The position numbers were made by a program, and so were the translations under genes. Positions 1-12,748 of a stretch of 64,000 nt of DNA are shown piece after piece; positions within the stretch are counted from its first letter, which is position 1, and each line of letters begins with the position of its first letter. The notes under the pieces are model-generated. The model made no database searches, was not told the DNA's origin, and worked only from the letters and a program-made list of their open reading frames with translations. Origin of the DNA: Blastocystis sp. Blastoise (lineage: Eukaryota; Sar; Bigyra; Opalinata; Blastocystidae); assembly GCA_039096225.1 (NCBI GenBank), contig JBBPEB010000023.1, forward strand, positions 300,001 to 364,000, written 5' to 3'.

Positions 1-492
1 ATTTTATTTACGAAAAAATATGAAAACGGATTCTATGTTAAATTTATGTGATCGACAGAATACTGTTTGTGGAGATTATCTTCGAAATGTGTATATGATT
101 ATGATTATTATTATTATTATGTTCCTTAACAGTTATTTAATTGTATAGTATATTGTCAAATCATAAGAATACACCTATAGCTACATATTTGACACATAGA
201 TATATATTAAAGTATATAGAATGAATAGAGTAATGTTATGTTATTTTTATAATTATTTTATTTTTATAATTATTTTATTTTTATAATTATTTTATTTTTA
301 TAATTATTTTATTTTTATAATTATTTTATTTTTATTATTATTTTATTTTTATAATTATTTTATTTTTATAATTATTTTATTTTTATTATAAATAATAATA
401 ACAATATTTAATAATAATATTTATAAATAATTGCTATACTATTGTATATAAAATAATCTATCTATAGAGATAATATTAAGCCTACAACAAAG
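1..492. repeat. AT-rich upstream spacer with a 17-bp tandem repeat
   Basis: No gene is seen before the first ATG. From about 241 to 392 a 17-base unit (TTATTTTTATAATTATT) is repeated head to tail about nine times, with one copy carrying a small deletion or substitution. The rest is low-complexity A+T sequence leading into the start of the first gene. Confidence 0.85.
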
Positions 493-1902
493 ATGTATAG
501 TAATAAACAAGAGCGAAATTCGGATCGTGAAGGAGGTGTGAATGATACAAAACAATATACATTTAGAGGTAGTATTTATGATATGATAGGAATTATGAAT
601 ACATTAACAATAAAAACAGTTGGAGAAGGAAATGAAGTTAAAGATATTGAGGGAGAAATGGTTGAATTTAGAGGTGAGTTTTTAACTCGAATAATTGTAA
701 ATATTCGATCACCTTCTCCTTGGAAGAAACGACAAGAATTAAAAGAGAATCAGAAGAAAGAAGAAGAGCTGAAACGATCTGAAATGATGAATAATACAGG
801 TAATTTGCCAAGTGGATTCATTGAAGAATCAAAAGAATTCATTAAGAATGATATTATTAATGAAAATAAAAATGAACAATTAATTAAAGATAATAATATT
901 ATTAATAATGAATATCATAAAAATATAACAAATCATAAAATTATTAATAATAAAGAACAAGAACAAATCAAACATAATATTGAAGGCATATATATATATA
1001 TTATTTTATTTACTATATATATATTTAATTATTTTATTTACTAAATATATATATTTAATAATTATTATTTATATATATAGTTCCATTTATAAAGAATGTA
1101 TCTTCCTCTATTCATAATAATAATAATAATAATAATAATGTGGTTAATAATAATAATACTATTATACAAGAGAAAGAGAATGAGGATATATATAAAGGTA
1201 TTCACCCTATAGTAAAGGAAAGAAAAGACCAAGAGCATTCAGAATATGAAGATACAGATATTAATACAAGTACTTATTATAAAGATTTAGATAATCAAAA
1301 TGAATTACTCAAGTATATATATATTATTATATATATTATTATATATATTATTATTATTTTAATTATTATGATGTTTATTATTTTAGTTATTATTATTATT
1401 ATTTTAATTATTATTATATTTTTAGAGTTAGAAATCGAAAAATGAATGTCATGAACCCATCAAAACGTATATATATATATATGTATTATTATATATATAT
1501 ATATATATTATAGCAAACTGGAGAAATATAAGAAAAAATCAAGGTGATGAAATAATTGAAAACACAATTGATGACGCACATTATCATTTTGATAAATCTA
1601 AACCAACTTCAACGTCTGATTCTGATTATGATCATCAATTATTACAAAAAGAAGCTTATTCAAATACAATGAAAACATATATTGAACCTTCTTCTCCTTC
1701 TTCTACTTCTTCTCCTCCTTCTTCTCCTACTTCTACTACTACTCCTTCTCCTGTCATGAATAGATATACAGAAAATCGATTAAAAATGGAGGGAAAACGA
1801 ATTCCTGTAGATATTGATGAGGAACGTGAAAATAATCCTGATTATGAATTATTAAAAATACGTAAAGTCGACTTTTGGGGAAATCCCATCAAGAAAATTT
1901 AA
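493..1902 (+). CDS. unrecognised charged, Asn/Ser-rich protein (4 exons, 384 aa)
   Basis: Four exons join in frame: 493-985, 1081-1312, 1426-1466 and 1514-1902. The total is 385 codons including TAA. The N-terminal 90 residues look folded (mixed hydrophobic and charged), followed by a Lys/Glu-rich segment beginning SPWKKRQELK, an Asn run, and a C-terminal Ser/Thr/Pro low-complexity stretch. It ends in a short conserved-looking tail containing KVDFWGNPIKKI. Intron 1 begins with GC (GAAG|GCATAT) and ends with TATATAG|, so it is a GC-AG intron; without that splice the frame closes at 1042-1044. Introns 2 and 3 are GTATAT...AG. I do not recognise a family, so no function is given. The exon chain is supported by phase agreement at all three junctions. 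Confidence 0.7.
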
Positions 1903-3633
1903 ATGATTATATATATAATATAATTTTTGTTTCTCTCTTTATTATTTATAAATTATATAATTTGGTTTATATTTCTATTTGGTTTTTAAATTAAAATTAT
2001 TTTTATATTTATATTATGAATTTTTTTAAATCTATTATATTTATAAAACAAATTTTCTTCTTTTTCACATGAATACAAAAAGTTTCATCAAATCTCTATC
2101 GCAACCATTGATACTATGATATAATAGATTATCCGATAATTCAGATATATTTATTTGCTATATTTATTTATAAAAAAACATTTTTAAGAATAATTCAACA
2201 TTCAAAAACGAATTTATCAAAATAAAAAGTATTTAATTATTAAATTTATTTCTCCTTTTTTAAAAATAACATATAATGGTATTCCTATATACAATAATTA
2301 ATAAATCTTTACGTTGAAAGACCTCAAAATACATATTTCTCAATTGTTATAGTAACCCAGAGCCTTAGAGAATGTGTAGAATATATGATAACATTCATAT
2401 TCAAATAATATTTGATTACCGCCCTCAAAAAATAATTTTAAAAGTTGTTTAAAAATTATAATTCATTAAGAATATTCATTCGTTTATCTGCAACATATAA
2501 ATTCACAATTTAATATCAAATAAGAAACTATTTTGAAAGCAAACATCAGGGAAAACTAATTACTTATATATTCTGATAGAAAAAAAAAGAATTGTTCTAT
2601 ATACATGGTATTCCTGATATGAACTTTACGACATCGATGGCAAATATACTGAAAGAAATCATTCTAAAAGAATAAAAACAAAATAAAAGAAAAGCAAATG
2701 AATGTTCTTAAAAGCAGTTGACTAAAAAGGGATAATTCAAATGTTTTTAAAAATAACCATAAAATAAATTTAAATTCTTAAAGAAACATTTGACTAATAA
2801 ATTTTGTTCTTTTTTTTATTGGTTATTTTGTATTTAATAAAAATTAAATTCGGTTATTAGAAAACACATGGTTAAACATCTCTAACTCCAAATATTAACA
2901 AAATAGAGGACCAAACAGCATTTGAAAATAATGTATTCATAATAAGATATTATGTTTAACATATAATATTAAAAAATCAACTATTATTTTATTAGAATGA
3001 CTTTTTTAAGTATAAATGAACCATAACTGTCTTTATTATTACATTCTTTTCTAAAACAAATCCTAGATTCACCCAATTTGCTCACATTGATGAAATAAAT
3101 ATATTTGCGTAATTTTCAAAATAAAAGAAAAAAGAATTTTAGTTAACGTTTTATTGTCAAGAGAACTGTATAGCGTGCTAGAAATCATAGCCAATATCCT
3201 TTTAACATAAATAAGTAGTTCTACACAATAATCCATATTGCAAAAATGTTTTAATACATCATTTAATGCATCAAAAAAAATAGTTGAACTTTTTTTTGTT
3301 TTTGGATATTTTTTGTCTATCGATGACGCACCTATTGTCACATAAGCATTTCATTCGTTAATTAAATTTGTTTTTTCTCTTTATCATTCTTATGATCGTG
3401 GAAATAGATACGAATAAACAAGAGAATATCATGAAAATGACTGGGAAAAAATAAAGAATCAGAAATCTCTACATACAAAAGAAAACGTTTTTATACATCG
3501 AGAATCACATAACATGACGTTAAACATTAAAAAAAAATAGTTTTCTATAAATATATTTGTTGATTGTAGAGAATATATATTCTCTTTATCTTCAGAAGAA
3601 CTTCACTGGAAAACATTCGGATATTGAGTGCAA
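1903..3633. other. intergenic region, no gene supported
   Basis: About 1.7 kb of AT-rich sequence with fewer TA microsatellites than the introns. A 90-codon open frame on the minus strand (3069-3341) has no ATG at its start, no splice partners and no recognisable motif, so I leave it out. No tRNA or other structured RNA was recognised. Confidence 0.6.
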
Positions 3634-4644
3634 ATGAACACTAGCTTTGCTATTGATCAACAGATTATTACCTTTTATGGAATTGAAAATCGTCTTCAAT
3701 GTATTGTGCATATTCAGAACCTATTTAAATTTCCTAATTCTGTGTTGTACCGCCAGTTTACTGAAAACTTTAATAGAGATACTAATTCATGTAGTTTATC
3801 ACTATCAGATAAGTTTCTTGATGTTATTACATCCTATATAGATGGTAAATTTATCCCTTGGGAAAGTTTTTCTGTTGAAGAATTACTTTCCATATTGAAA
3901 CAGTTTAGTATATATGGTATACCCCATCCTGAAGGAGTGAATCGATTACTAACACGATCTATATCAGATATCTATGAGAAATCATCTGTATCTCGTTTAT
4001 ATATTTCTTTTCAAAGTTCATCAAATGAAAAACCATATTATCGTGTTTCATCTTCATTGGATATGAAAAATAAAATGGAAACTGAATCTAATGATCAAAT
4101 AAAACTTAATTCAAAGAATTCATTTTTAGCTGATTTATCTAATTCAAATTCGATTACTACTTTATCTTTATCTATTTCTGAATCAGGATTATCTAAAAGT
4201 AATATAAGTTTCTATGATATGTTAAAGAATCAAGAATCATCATCTTCTTCATATCAACCTTCATTTGGTATTTTAAGACGTAGTCAGAATCATTCAGATA
4301 ATATATCACCACTTTCTAGTGATTCTGATTCTCTAAATAAACAAATAGGTACTCATGAAGTATATTCTATTCAACATTCACCTGCATCATCTACTACTAT
4401 TATTACTCCTATTTCTCCTGTTTCTTCAAACGAATCATTATCTTCTTCTTCATCTTCTTCTGAAAATAATGATATACATGAAATTAGTGAGAATAATGAT
4501 ATCCATGAATGTATCTCATTATCATTATCTTCTACTTCTCCTTATCCTTTAGAAAATAATTCAAATAGTTATAATACTATTAATGATAATAATATAGGTA
4601 ATAATTTGATTTATTCTCCTTCTCATCGTTCTTTTATACAAGAA

Positions 4645-4699
<55 letters not shown>

Positions 4700-5180
4700 T
4701 AAAATCACATACATACAAGTCAACTCAATCTACTTCTCTGTCTTATGATATTCAAGAATTCTTATATACCCAATTCTCGGATAGTACTATTATAGGTGAT
4801 AAACCCTTATTAAGAAAAACTCTAATCGAATGGACATCCTTAAGAAAACAATGGACTTGCTCTTTTAGGTATAGAATCATATATTATTTATATACATACT
4901 TTATATACTATTATCTTTTTTATTTTGTTTAATAATAATAACAGTAATATATATATATATACATATATATATAGAGGAAGCGAACATGATTTTAGTGCTT
5001 TTGATTTTCATAATTATTGCGATAACCGCGGGGAAACGATTGTTTTAGTAAAAGTGATTTCTCCTAATAATGTTGAGACTATATTTGGAGGTTATACTCA
5101 AGTTGGATGGAATAACCACGGTTATTTGAATAACCAATTCGTTGATACTAATGAATCTAATAGAAATTCTATAAAAAGTA

Positions 5181-5214
<34 letters not shown>

Positions 5215-5566
5215 ATATATAGATGCTTATCGTATAAATGATCCTTCTGTTTATTTGTTTTCACTTCAAAATCAATATCATACTTCACCTCAACAATTCT
5301 TTCATAATTACCACGGGGAAGATGCGTTAGGTTATAATACAAGTAGTGGTCCATGGTTCTTTGATGGTTTTTATATCTCTCATATGTGTGATTGCTATAA
5401 AACTAGTTTTACAGATAATGATCTTAATACTACAGACTCAAGCTATATCCGGAACACAAATAATGAAGCCAGTTTATTTGTGGAAACTGGGGAATTCGAT
5501 GATTTACATAATACTATTTTCTTTGTGTCGGAATATGAAGTTTATACAAGGTTTCCTTTAGTATAA
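3634..5566 (+). CDS. BTB-like / TLDc domain protein (3 exons, 593 aa)
   Basis: Exons 3634-4868, 4975-5177 and 5223-5566 join in frame. The ATG at 3634 is chosen; the frame upstream has only a GTG. Residues about 20-95 resemble a BTB/POZ (KCTD-like) fold: a hydrophobic strand, then KFPNSVLYRQF, then FLDVITSYIDGKF, then ELLSILKQFSIYGIP. The middle (about 130-390) is Ser/Asn-rich low complexity with a poly-Asn run of about 20. The C-terminal 200 residues form a TLDc domain: RGSEHDFSAFDFHNYCD, then a strand with VETIFGGYTQVGW, then VYLFSL, GPWFFDGFYIS and the ending FFVSEYEVYTRF. TLDc domains are known from oxidation-resistance (OXR1/TLDC) proteins and V-ATPase regulators. Pairing with a BTB-like module is frequent in amoeboid protists. 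The exact substrate or partner cannot be read from sequence. Confidence 0.85.
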
Positions 5567-7578
5567 TTATATATATATATATATAATTATAATTCTACTT
5601 CTATTTATTATATATATATCAATTTTAATTAACTATAATTTTTGAGCTTTATTCATGTTTTCTTTAATTCATTCTTATTCTTTGATCGTTCTATAATATA
5701 TAATATTATATATTTACTATGTTATATTATAATATATAATATTATATATTTACTATGTTATATTATAATATATAATATTATATATTTACTATGTTATATT
5801 TATTTATTTATTTATTTTTTTGATTTATTTCTTTTTCAATAGTCTTTAATATCTTTTCTTTTTAAAAAAATATTTATTATATAAATATACTTTGATTTCT
5901 TTTTATAATCGTGACTTTATTCTATTTTTATACTCTATTCTGTAATATATTCATTGGCTATATTTCCTTTTTTTGTTTTCGTTTTCTTTTTTCTTTATTC
6001 TTTATTTTATTGTGTAATATAAATATATTCTTTTATATTTATATGTCTATTTACATATATATAGACCTTTTCTTCTTTATATATATAGTAATAAAATACT
6101 TATTATTCTAGTTATTCATTCTTTCCTCCTTTGTCTCGATTTCTTTTTTAGTTATATATATATATGAATATATATATATATATAGATTAGTTTAGGTATA
6201 TATACTATATATATATATAAATTTATATACCTAATTAATTTCATATTATTGTTTCATACTCTTTGTCATTCTTTATTCTTCTTTTGTTATTTATGTATAT
6301 ATAAATATATGTATTTATATTTATACATAATATAAAAGATGTTTCTTTTGTTATTCAAATTATATTCATATTACTATATATATACATACTTTTACTTTAT
6401 TTTTTCTTTTTTCTACTTTTTCTACTTTTTATTCTATAAAAATGATAATAATTATAATTACATTTATAAACTATTTCCTTTCTTTATTTTAATTATAACC
6501 TAATATTGAAATAATATATTTATATTTATTAATATTACTTTATATTCATTGTGACTTTTTATGATTATTGTACTACTATGATATTAATTAAATTAATTCT
6601 ATATATTAATAAATTTTTAAATATATATATAACTCAATATTATTAATATAATTCTTATTCTTAATCTCTTTAATATATATATATACATGTATATATATCC
6701 CTCTAAACTGTTATTTCCTTTTCATATACATATTTATTTGTATGTCTTTTTATCATTATTATTCAGTATTTTTTATCATTAACGTATATATATATATATA
6801 TATATACTATATATCCCTTTTTACGTACAGTATATTTTATATAATTCTATACGTTCTTTATATCTATTTTATATTAATATCCTTATTCTTTTTCTTTTAT
6901 AATAATTTTTTTAATTATTTTGCTTTTTTTATAATTATATATTTATATTGATTTTCGTGTGTTGTGTTTTATACTTTTTTTTTTGTTTAAATATATATCA
7001 TTTTTATTTTTGTTTATATTTATTTTTCATATAAAAACTTTCTTGATACTTAATACAAAAAGAATATTACTTGTTTTGTTTATAACAATAATTGCCACTA
7101 AATATTATAATGTATTCTTTATTTTATGTTTATATAATTTCTCAAAAATGAATATCTATATAGCTCAATTTGTTTACAAAATATCTACTATTTTCTTCAG
7201 TTATCAAAGAAAAAAAAGTGGTATTATTTCTTATTCTTCATATAAATTCTTCATTCTATTTCAATCGTATATTCATAATGTATTACAAGAGATAAACATA
7301 GAATTCATTACAATATAGTAAACAAACTAATAAATAGATACATAACTGCACAACTAAAAGAAAAGAAAGCAATAAGTTAACAAAGAGAGAAAAAAATATC
7401 TATACTATACAGAAATCATAATTTCTATATAAACAAAAGAATAAATATCATAAAATATAATTCTTTCATAAAAAATAATATAAAGAAAAACCCTAACAAA
7501 TAAATTATAATAATTTAAATTATTATTGTAAGTAAATAATATAAATAAAAATAATATATATTATTTATAGAACATTAT
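5567..7578. other. 2 kb AT-rich spacer with a 36-bp tandem repeat
   Basis: Only low-complexity open frames (Phe/Ile/Tyr-rich) occur here, and none is credible. About three copies of a 36-base unit containing TTTACTATGTTATATT lie at roughly 5692-5802. Several (TA)n tracts follow at 6160-6230 and 6790-6810. The segment separates the + strand TLDc gene from the - strand GTPase gene, so both 3' ends face it. Confidence 0.7.
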
Positions 7579-8805
7579 TTATACACAAACAGAAGTACTT
7601 CTGGATTTCGTATTTCTAGAAGGCATACAACAAAATAAACGTTCCCACCAATGAGGGACTGTTGGCGCCAAAGAAGACACTAATGCTAAAATAATAAATA
7701 CATATGTTTAATAAATATATATATATATATATATATAAATATTTAATAATAAAAATAAATAAATATTGAATAATAAAAATAAATATATATTATTATAAAT
7801 ATACGTTCTTCACTATTAATACTATGTCTACTTAAACGTCTAATAACTGACGAAATACTATTCTTTCTTGATTGATCTGAAAATGCGTTACAATCATTTG
7901 GGGGTAAAATTGAAATTTGAATATTTTTATGAATAAAATATTGTTCACAAATAAAATGAAATAATTGAGTTACTGCTATATATATTTATAAGAATTATAA
8001 ATTAAAGATATCAAATTACACATGTATATATATATAATATTACAGTTAAAAGAAATATATTTTTTAGAAGAATTATATAATATACTAAAACTAAATAATT
8101 CATAAATTTTTATATATATAAATAATAATAATAATATATATACATATATACATAAATGATCTAATGAAGAACAGAAGAATAGAGGATAATGTAATGATTG
8201 AACTGACTGAATAATTTCCAGCTGTCTTTCAGGTGATATTAAATCAGAATAATTAGCTACTAATACTAATGAATATTTGTGATTCTTTTTATTATTCTCA
8301 AATAAATGAATCCATGAAATAATTGAATTATTGTTTTCATATTTCGAACAATCAAAAACAATGCACACTGTTTCAGCATCGTCGACCATATCTAGAATCT
8401 ATTTTTTATTTTTAACAAAATAGAGAAGAAGATATAAAATAATATACATCGTTGTTGGGTATATCACATCCTATATACGATAGACCCTATAGAATGAAGA
8501 AATACGAAAAATACCTTCAATATCGTTAAGAAATGTATTGATAGCATACGAATTTATAGTTCTATAGAAAGCGTATGATGTTTTGAGACTTATTAAGATT
8601 AAAATACAATAATAATTCACTGAGAAACATTCCTACAGTTGGAACACGATCTTTCTCAAAAGAACTTTCAACCAATTGCAAGACAATTGACGTTTTACCA
8701 CTTCCTATATTGTTAATATATATATAAATTAATAAAAATAGAATTTTTAAAGATACTTTTTGGTCCAACTAATGCAATCGTCTGTTTGTAGGGTGTGTCT
8801 TCCAT
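7579..8805 (-). CDS. divergent Rab/IFT-type small GTPase (7 exons, 246 aa)
   Basis: Exons on the minus strand: 8805-8757, 8704-8608, 8561-8515, 8470-8448, 8398-8152, 7975-7805 and 7685-7579. All phases agree (247 codons with TAA). The P-loop GPKRSGKTS spans intron 1. A switch I-like VPTVGM follows. Strand 4 is VCIVFDCSKY and the G4 motif is NYSD in LVLVANYSDL in place of NKxD. The G3 region reads CDIPNND where Rabs have WDTAGQE, so the usual catalytic Gln is missing. A C-terminal extension of about 70 residues is Ser/Arg-rich and contains RLFCCMPSR. Candidates are Rab-like proteins of the intraflagellar-transport group (IFT27/RABL4 or IFT22/RABL5), but the match is not decisive. Membrane attachment through the CC pair is possible. 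The 27- to 30-base introns make exons 3-4 the least certain part. Confidence 0.7.
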
Positions 8806-9458
8806 TTATAATAGTAGTAATATAATAATATTTATTGAAAAAAAAGTAAATATAGCGTTTTCAATATGTATTTACTAATAGAATACAAAAGTGATTCTAT
8901 CAGGTTGTTTTTTATTTTTATGGTAAACAAACAAGAAAATTGTCCAATAAAATACCTTTAAAAATTGGATTCACCAATGAAACAAGGAATAGAAATGAAT
9001 TTACCAATCACATTGATGTCGGAGAAAAACAAAATGAAGAACTTCTGACGAACTGACTTCATTGCTTTAAAAAAAAGAGTTTTAAAATGTGGTTGAATAC
9101 TATTTATGTTGTGTATATATAGGTTTATATATAGTGTTAAAGCAAAGACTAAAGTACATAGAGAATGAAATAAAAGAAACATTTTAAGTAAGAAACACAA
9201 AGGTATAAGAAAGAAATGAACAACATGGTACAAGAAAAATATAGAAAGACAAAATAAATAAAAAGAATAAATAGTAACAGTTCAAAAGATCCAATTTATT
9301 TTTTGTTTTGATAAAAATCAAATGAGATAAGGATTAGAATTAAAATTAGATTTTAATATTTGAAATCATAGAATTCATATTCAACGGACATAAAAAGAAA
9401 ATAAATCGAGTTTAGTAAATGATAGACATAGAGTTTAATTATTGAAAAGCAATAACAT
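8806..9458. other. intergenic region, no gene supported
   Basis: About 650 bases of A+T-rich spacer between the start of the GTPase gene and the 3' end of the PX-BAR gene. A 91-codon minus-strand frame at 8958-9233 is Phe/Leu/Ile-rich with no motif and is treated as chance. Confidence 0.6.
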
Positions 9459-11847
9459 TTATAAATCCATATCATCAGAATCATCACTTAAATCACTTAA
9501 GTCACTGCTATCAGATTCTTCTTTAGCAGGTTTCTTACCTTTCTTAGGAGCAGCAGCCTTCTTAGGAGCAGCTTTAGTAGTCTTTTTAGCAGTAGCTTTA
9601 GGAGTTTTCTTTGTTTCTTCTTCTTTTTCATCTTCAGAATCACTAAGAGGAGAAATATCAAAATCACCATCAAGAGCAATAGTACGATTCTCTATAATAG
9701 AAATTAATTATTTTTAATGAAATTTAAATGTATATAATATATATAATATAATATATATAATATAATAATATAAATTTAAAATAATAATTAAAAAAAAATA
9801 ATCATAATAAATACTCATGTCTTCTAATTGAGTCTTATATTCAGTAATGGTTTGTTCAGGATCAGGAAGAGCATATTTAGCGAATTCCATCCAAATAGGT
9901 TCTTGTTCTCTACATAATAATACATTACAAGCAGCAAAATGACCAACAGTCATATCGAAATCTTTTAATTTACGTTCAACATAACCAGAAACTTCAACCT
10001 TTAATAAAGCCTTAGTAATACGATTTAATCTCTTCTTATTACGATCAACTTCAGCTTCAATCTATATATATAGAAATTAAATAAAAAAATTATATTTAAA
10101 AATAAAAAATATAATATATAGAAATAATAATCAATTCAAGAAATATGAGTTATAATAATAATTATATATATATATACATCAGTAAGAGCTTGTTTAGCCT
10201 TGGATAATTTAGCTCTATTTCCTTTTCTCTTTTGAACATGGATCTCAAACATAGCGGCATCCTTCTTATGCCAAGAATCAGTATAATCATTCTATAGGAT
10301 ATATATATAGATAGATATATTTGTTATTATAGTGCAATATTTTATTTTTGTAATAATAATAAAATAATAATAAAATAATAATAAAATAATAATAAAATAA
10401 TAATAAATATATAATAATAAAATAATAATAAAATAATAATAAAATAATAATAAAATAATAATAAAATAATAATAAAATAATAATAAAATAATAATAAATA
10501 TATAATAATAATAAAATAATAATATAACATTATATATACAAGATAAGTATATCTTCTTTCAATGAGGTCTAATAATCCTTGAGTTTGTTTTAATTGACGT
10601 TCCATTTCATAGATAAGTAACTTACCAGCAGTAGTAGGCATAAACTGAATAATCTTATACCAATCATTACACATAGTAGCTATATATATAATATTATTAT
10701 TATTATTATTATTTATGAACTATTATATTTATATATAAAATAAACTATATTCTATAAATAAATATAATATATAATAATCATAAATATATTATATTATATA
10801 TATATACATGTATGATCTAAGCTCTTGCAAATAACAGCATTCTTACTATTTAATTCATTAGCAATCTTTAAGTTTTCATAATTAATATCTAAACTCTGTT
10901 GACTTAAGTTCTTAAAACAATGAGACATCTTCTCAGCTGCTTGACTGTATCCATAAGAACGACTAATAACAGTCTTAACGGCACTTAACGTCTTTTCATG
11001 AGTCTTTACTAAACGAGAAATCTTTTCTCTGAAGGACTTTAACACACTATATATATAATAATATAATAATATAATAATATAATAATATAATAATATAATA
11101 ATATAATAATATAATAATATAATAATATAATAATATAATAATATAAAAATAATAATATACACTTCAATTTCTTCAGGACATTTGATATGATTAAGATAGT
11201 TATTATATTCATTATAACCATCATTATCACTGTCTCCCTTGGCCTTCTTCTCAGTAGCACGTTGCTTCTTCTTTTGCTATATACATATAATAGTATTCAT
11301 TATATATTAACTATATATATAATATAATATGATTATATACTCCATCAAAGATACCAATAGCCTTCGTGATATCCGAAGGAATGAAGGAAACGACGTTATT
11401 TACAAGAGTATCCACAGCTTGTGCTTTCTCCCAATTGATCTTTTGAGTGGATAAAAACTCAACGACAGTGTTATCCGCACGAATATAAGGAATAGAAAGA
11501 AGATTATTAATCCAATGCTCTAAGTCTATATATATAATATATAATAATAAATATATAATAATAAATATATAATAATATATAATAATATAAATATAATATA
11601 TAATAATAATATAAACATAGCCATACCTTTCATACGTAAATAGACGAAGTTATTTGATTTATTACCTACAACCTTCTTAGGAGGCATAGGTTCAATTAAT
11701 AAACCAGGATAACGAGCAGTGAGAATATTATAAAGTTGATCAAATTCACTGAAACGTCTTCTGACTTCGAATTCTTGTCCCTTCGTAGATACTTTATAAG
11801 TAGTATAAGGTTGGAAACGATTTCCTTCAGTCTTAGGATCATTTACC

Positions 11848-11879
<32 letters not shown>

Positions 11880-12748
11880 ATCATTATTATAGATTCATAA
11901 TAAAATATATATACATATACAACAACACCATTATAAATTCATAATAAAACAAATATATATATATACAACAACATTAAAGTCTTGAGCTAATATTTTATCA
12001 GCCCATTCTTTATGTTTAGGGAAGAAATCAGGATCTTCAATATATTCATCATCATCTTCTTCTTCTTCTTCACTTTCTTCCTTCTCATTCTCTATATAAA
12101 GTATTATTATTATATATATATATATAATAATATCATACCATCATCATCATCATCATCACTTAAATCATCATCATCACTATCACTATATATATATTATTAA
12201 TATTAAAACATTATATATATATATAAATTCTTTTCTAAAAAAAAAAATATTCCTCTATTAATTACATAAATAATATCTATACCTTTCCATCTTCTTTGAT
12301 TTCTTAGGACGAGGAGAACCAGGTCGTTTCTTTTCTGTTTTCTTTTCAGCTTTCTTTTCAGTCTTAGCTTCAACTTTTTTCACTTCCTTTTTAGGAGTTT
12401 CTTCTTTCTTAGCAACTTCCTTTTTAGGTTCTTCCTTAACTTCAGGAACTATATACAATAAATTCATATAGAATTAACAGAAACTTGTAAAAATAAACAA
12501 AGAATAATGAAAAATCAGTAAAAATATATATATTAAAAAATATTTATACTCCATTTAAATGACATATAAATGGTATAATAATTATAGAATTAATTTAAAA
12601 CATAATAGAATAAAATACCTTCTTCAACATCGGAAACATCAGAAACTACGTCTTCAACATCAGAGATATCAGAGACATCAGAAATACTGATATCAGACAT
12701 AGTGTCGCTTATATCAGAAACATCAGAAACATCACTTATATCAGACAT
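9459..12748 (-). CDS. PX-BAR sorting-nexin-like protein with acidic and basic tails (12 exons, 652 aa)
   Basis: Exons: 12748-12619, 12448-12283, 12182-12139, 12091-11967, 11846-11627, 11525-11341, 11276-11161, 11046-10808, 10679-10540, 10291-10178, 10061-9815 and 9691-9459. They sum to 653 codons with matching phases. Residues 1-155 are disordered: SD-repeats, then Lys/Glu-Pro repeats, then DSDDDD and an EEEEEDDDE block. A PX domain covers about 156-290, with RRRFSEFDQLYNIL, then PPKK, then YLRMKDLEHWINNLL, the pattern of phosphoinositide-binding sorting nexins. A helical BAR-like region covers about 290-575. The last 77 residues are a (K/A/P)-rich basic stretch followed by DLSDLSDDSDDMDL. 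PX-BAR proteins bind endosomal PtdIns3P and bend membranes. The extreme charged tails are unusual for the family and resemble nuclear acidic or basic tails, so a second role cannot be excluded. Confidence 0.88.

Noticed and set aside
3069-3341. 90-codon minus-strand open frame, not low complexity
   Set aside because: It has no ATG at its start, no splice partners, no motif, and lies in otherwise non-coding sequence.
6742-7318. Phe/Ile/Tyr-rich open frames in the spacer
   Set aside because: Composition is that of random A+T sequence; there is no membrane-protein-like helix pattern or homology.
8958-9233. 91-codon hydrophobic frame on the minus strand
   Set aside because: Chance frame in T-rich sequence between two well-defined genes.
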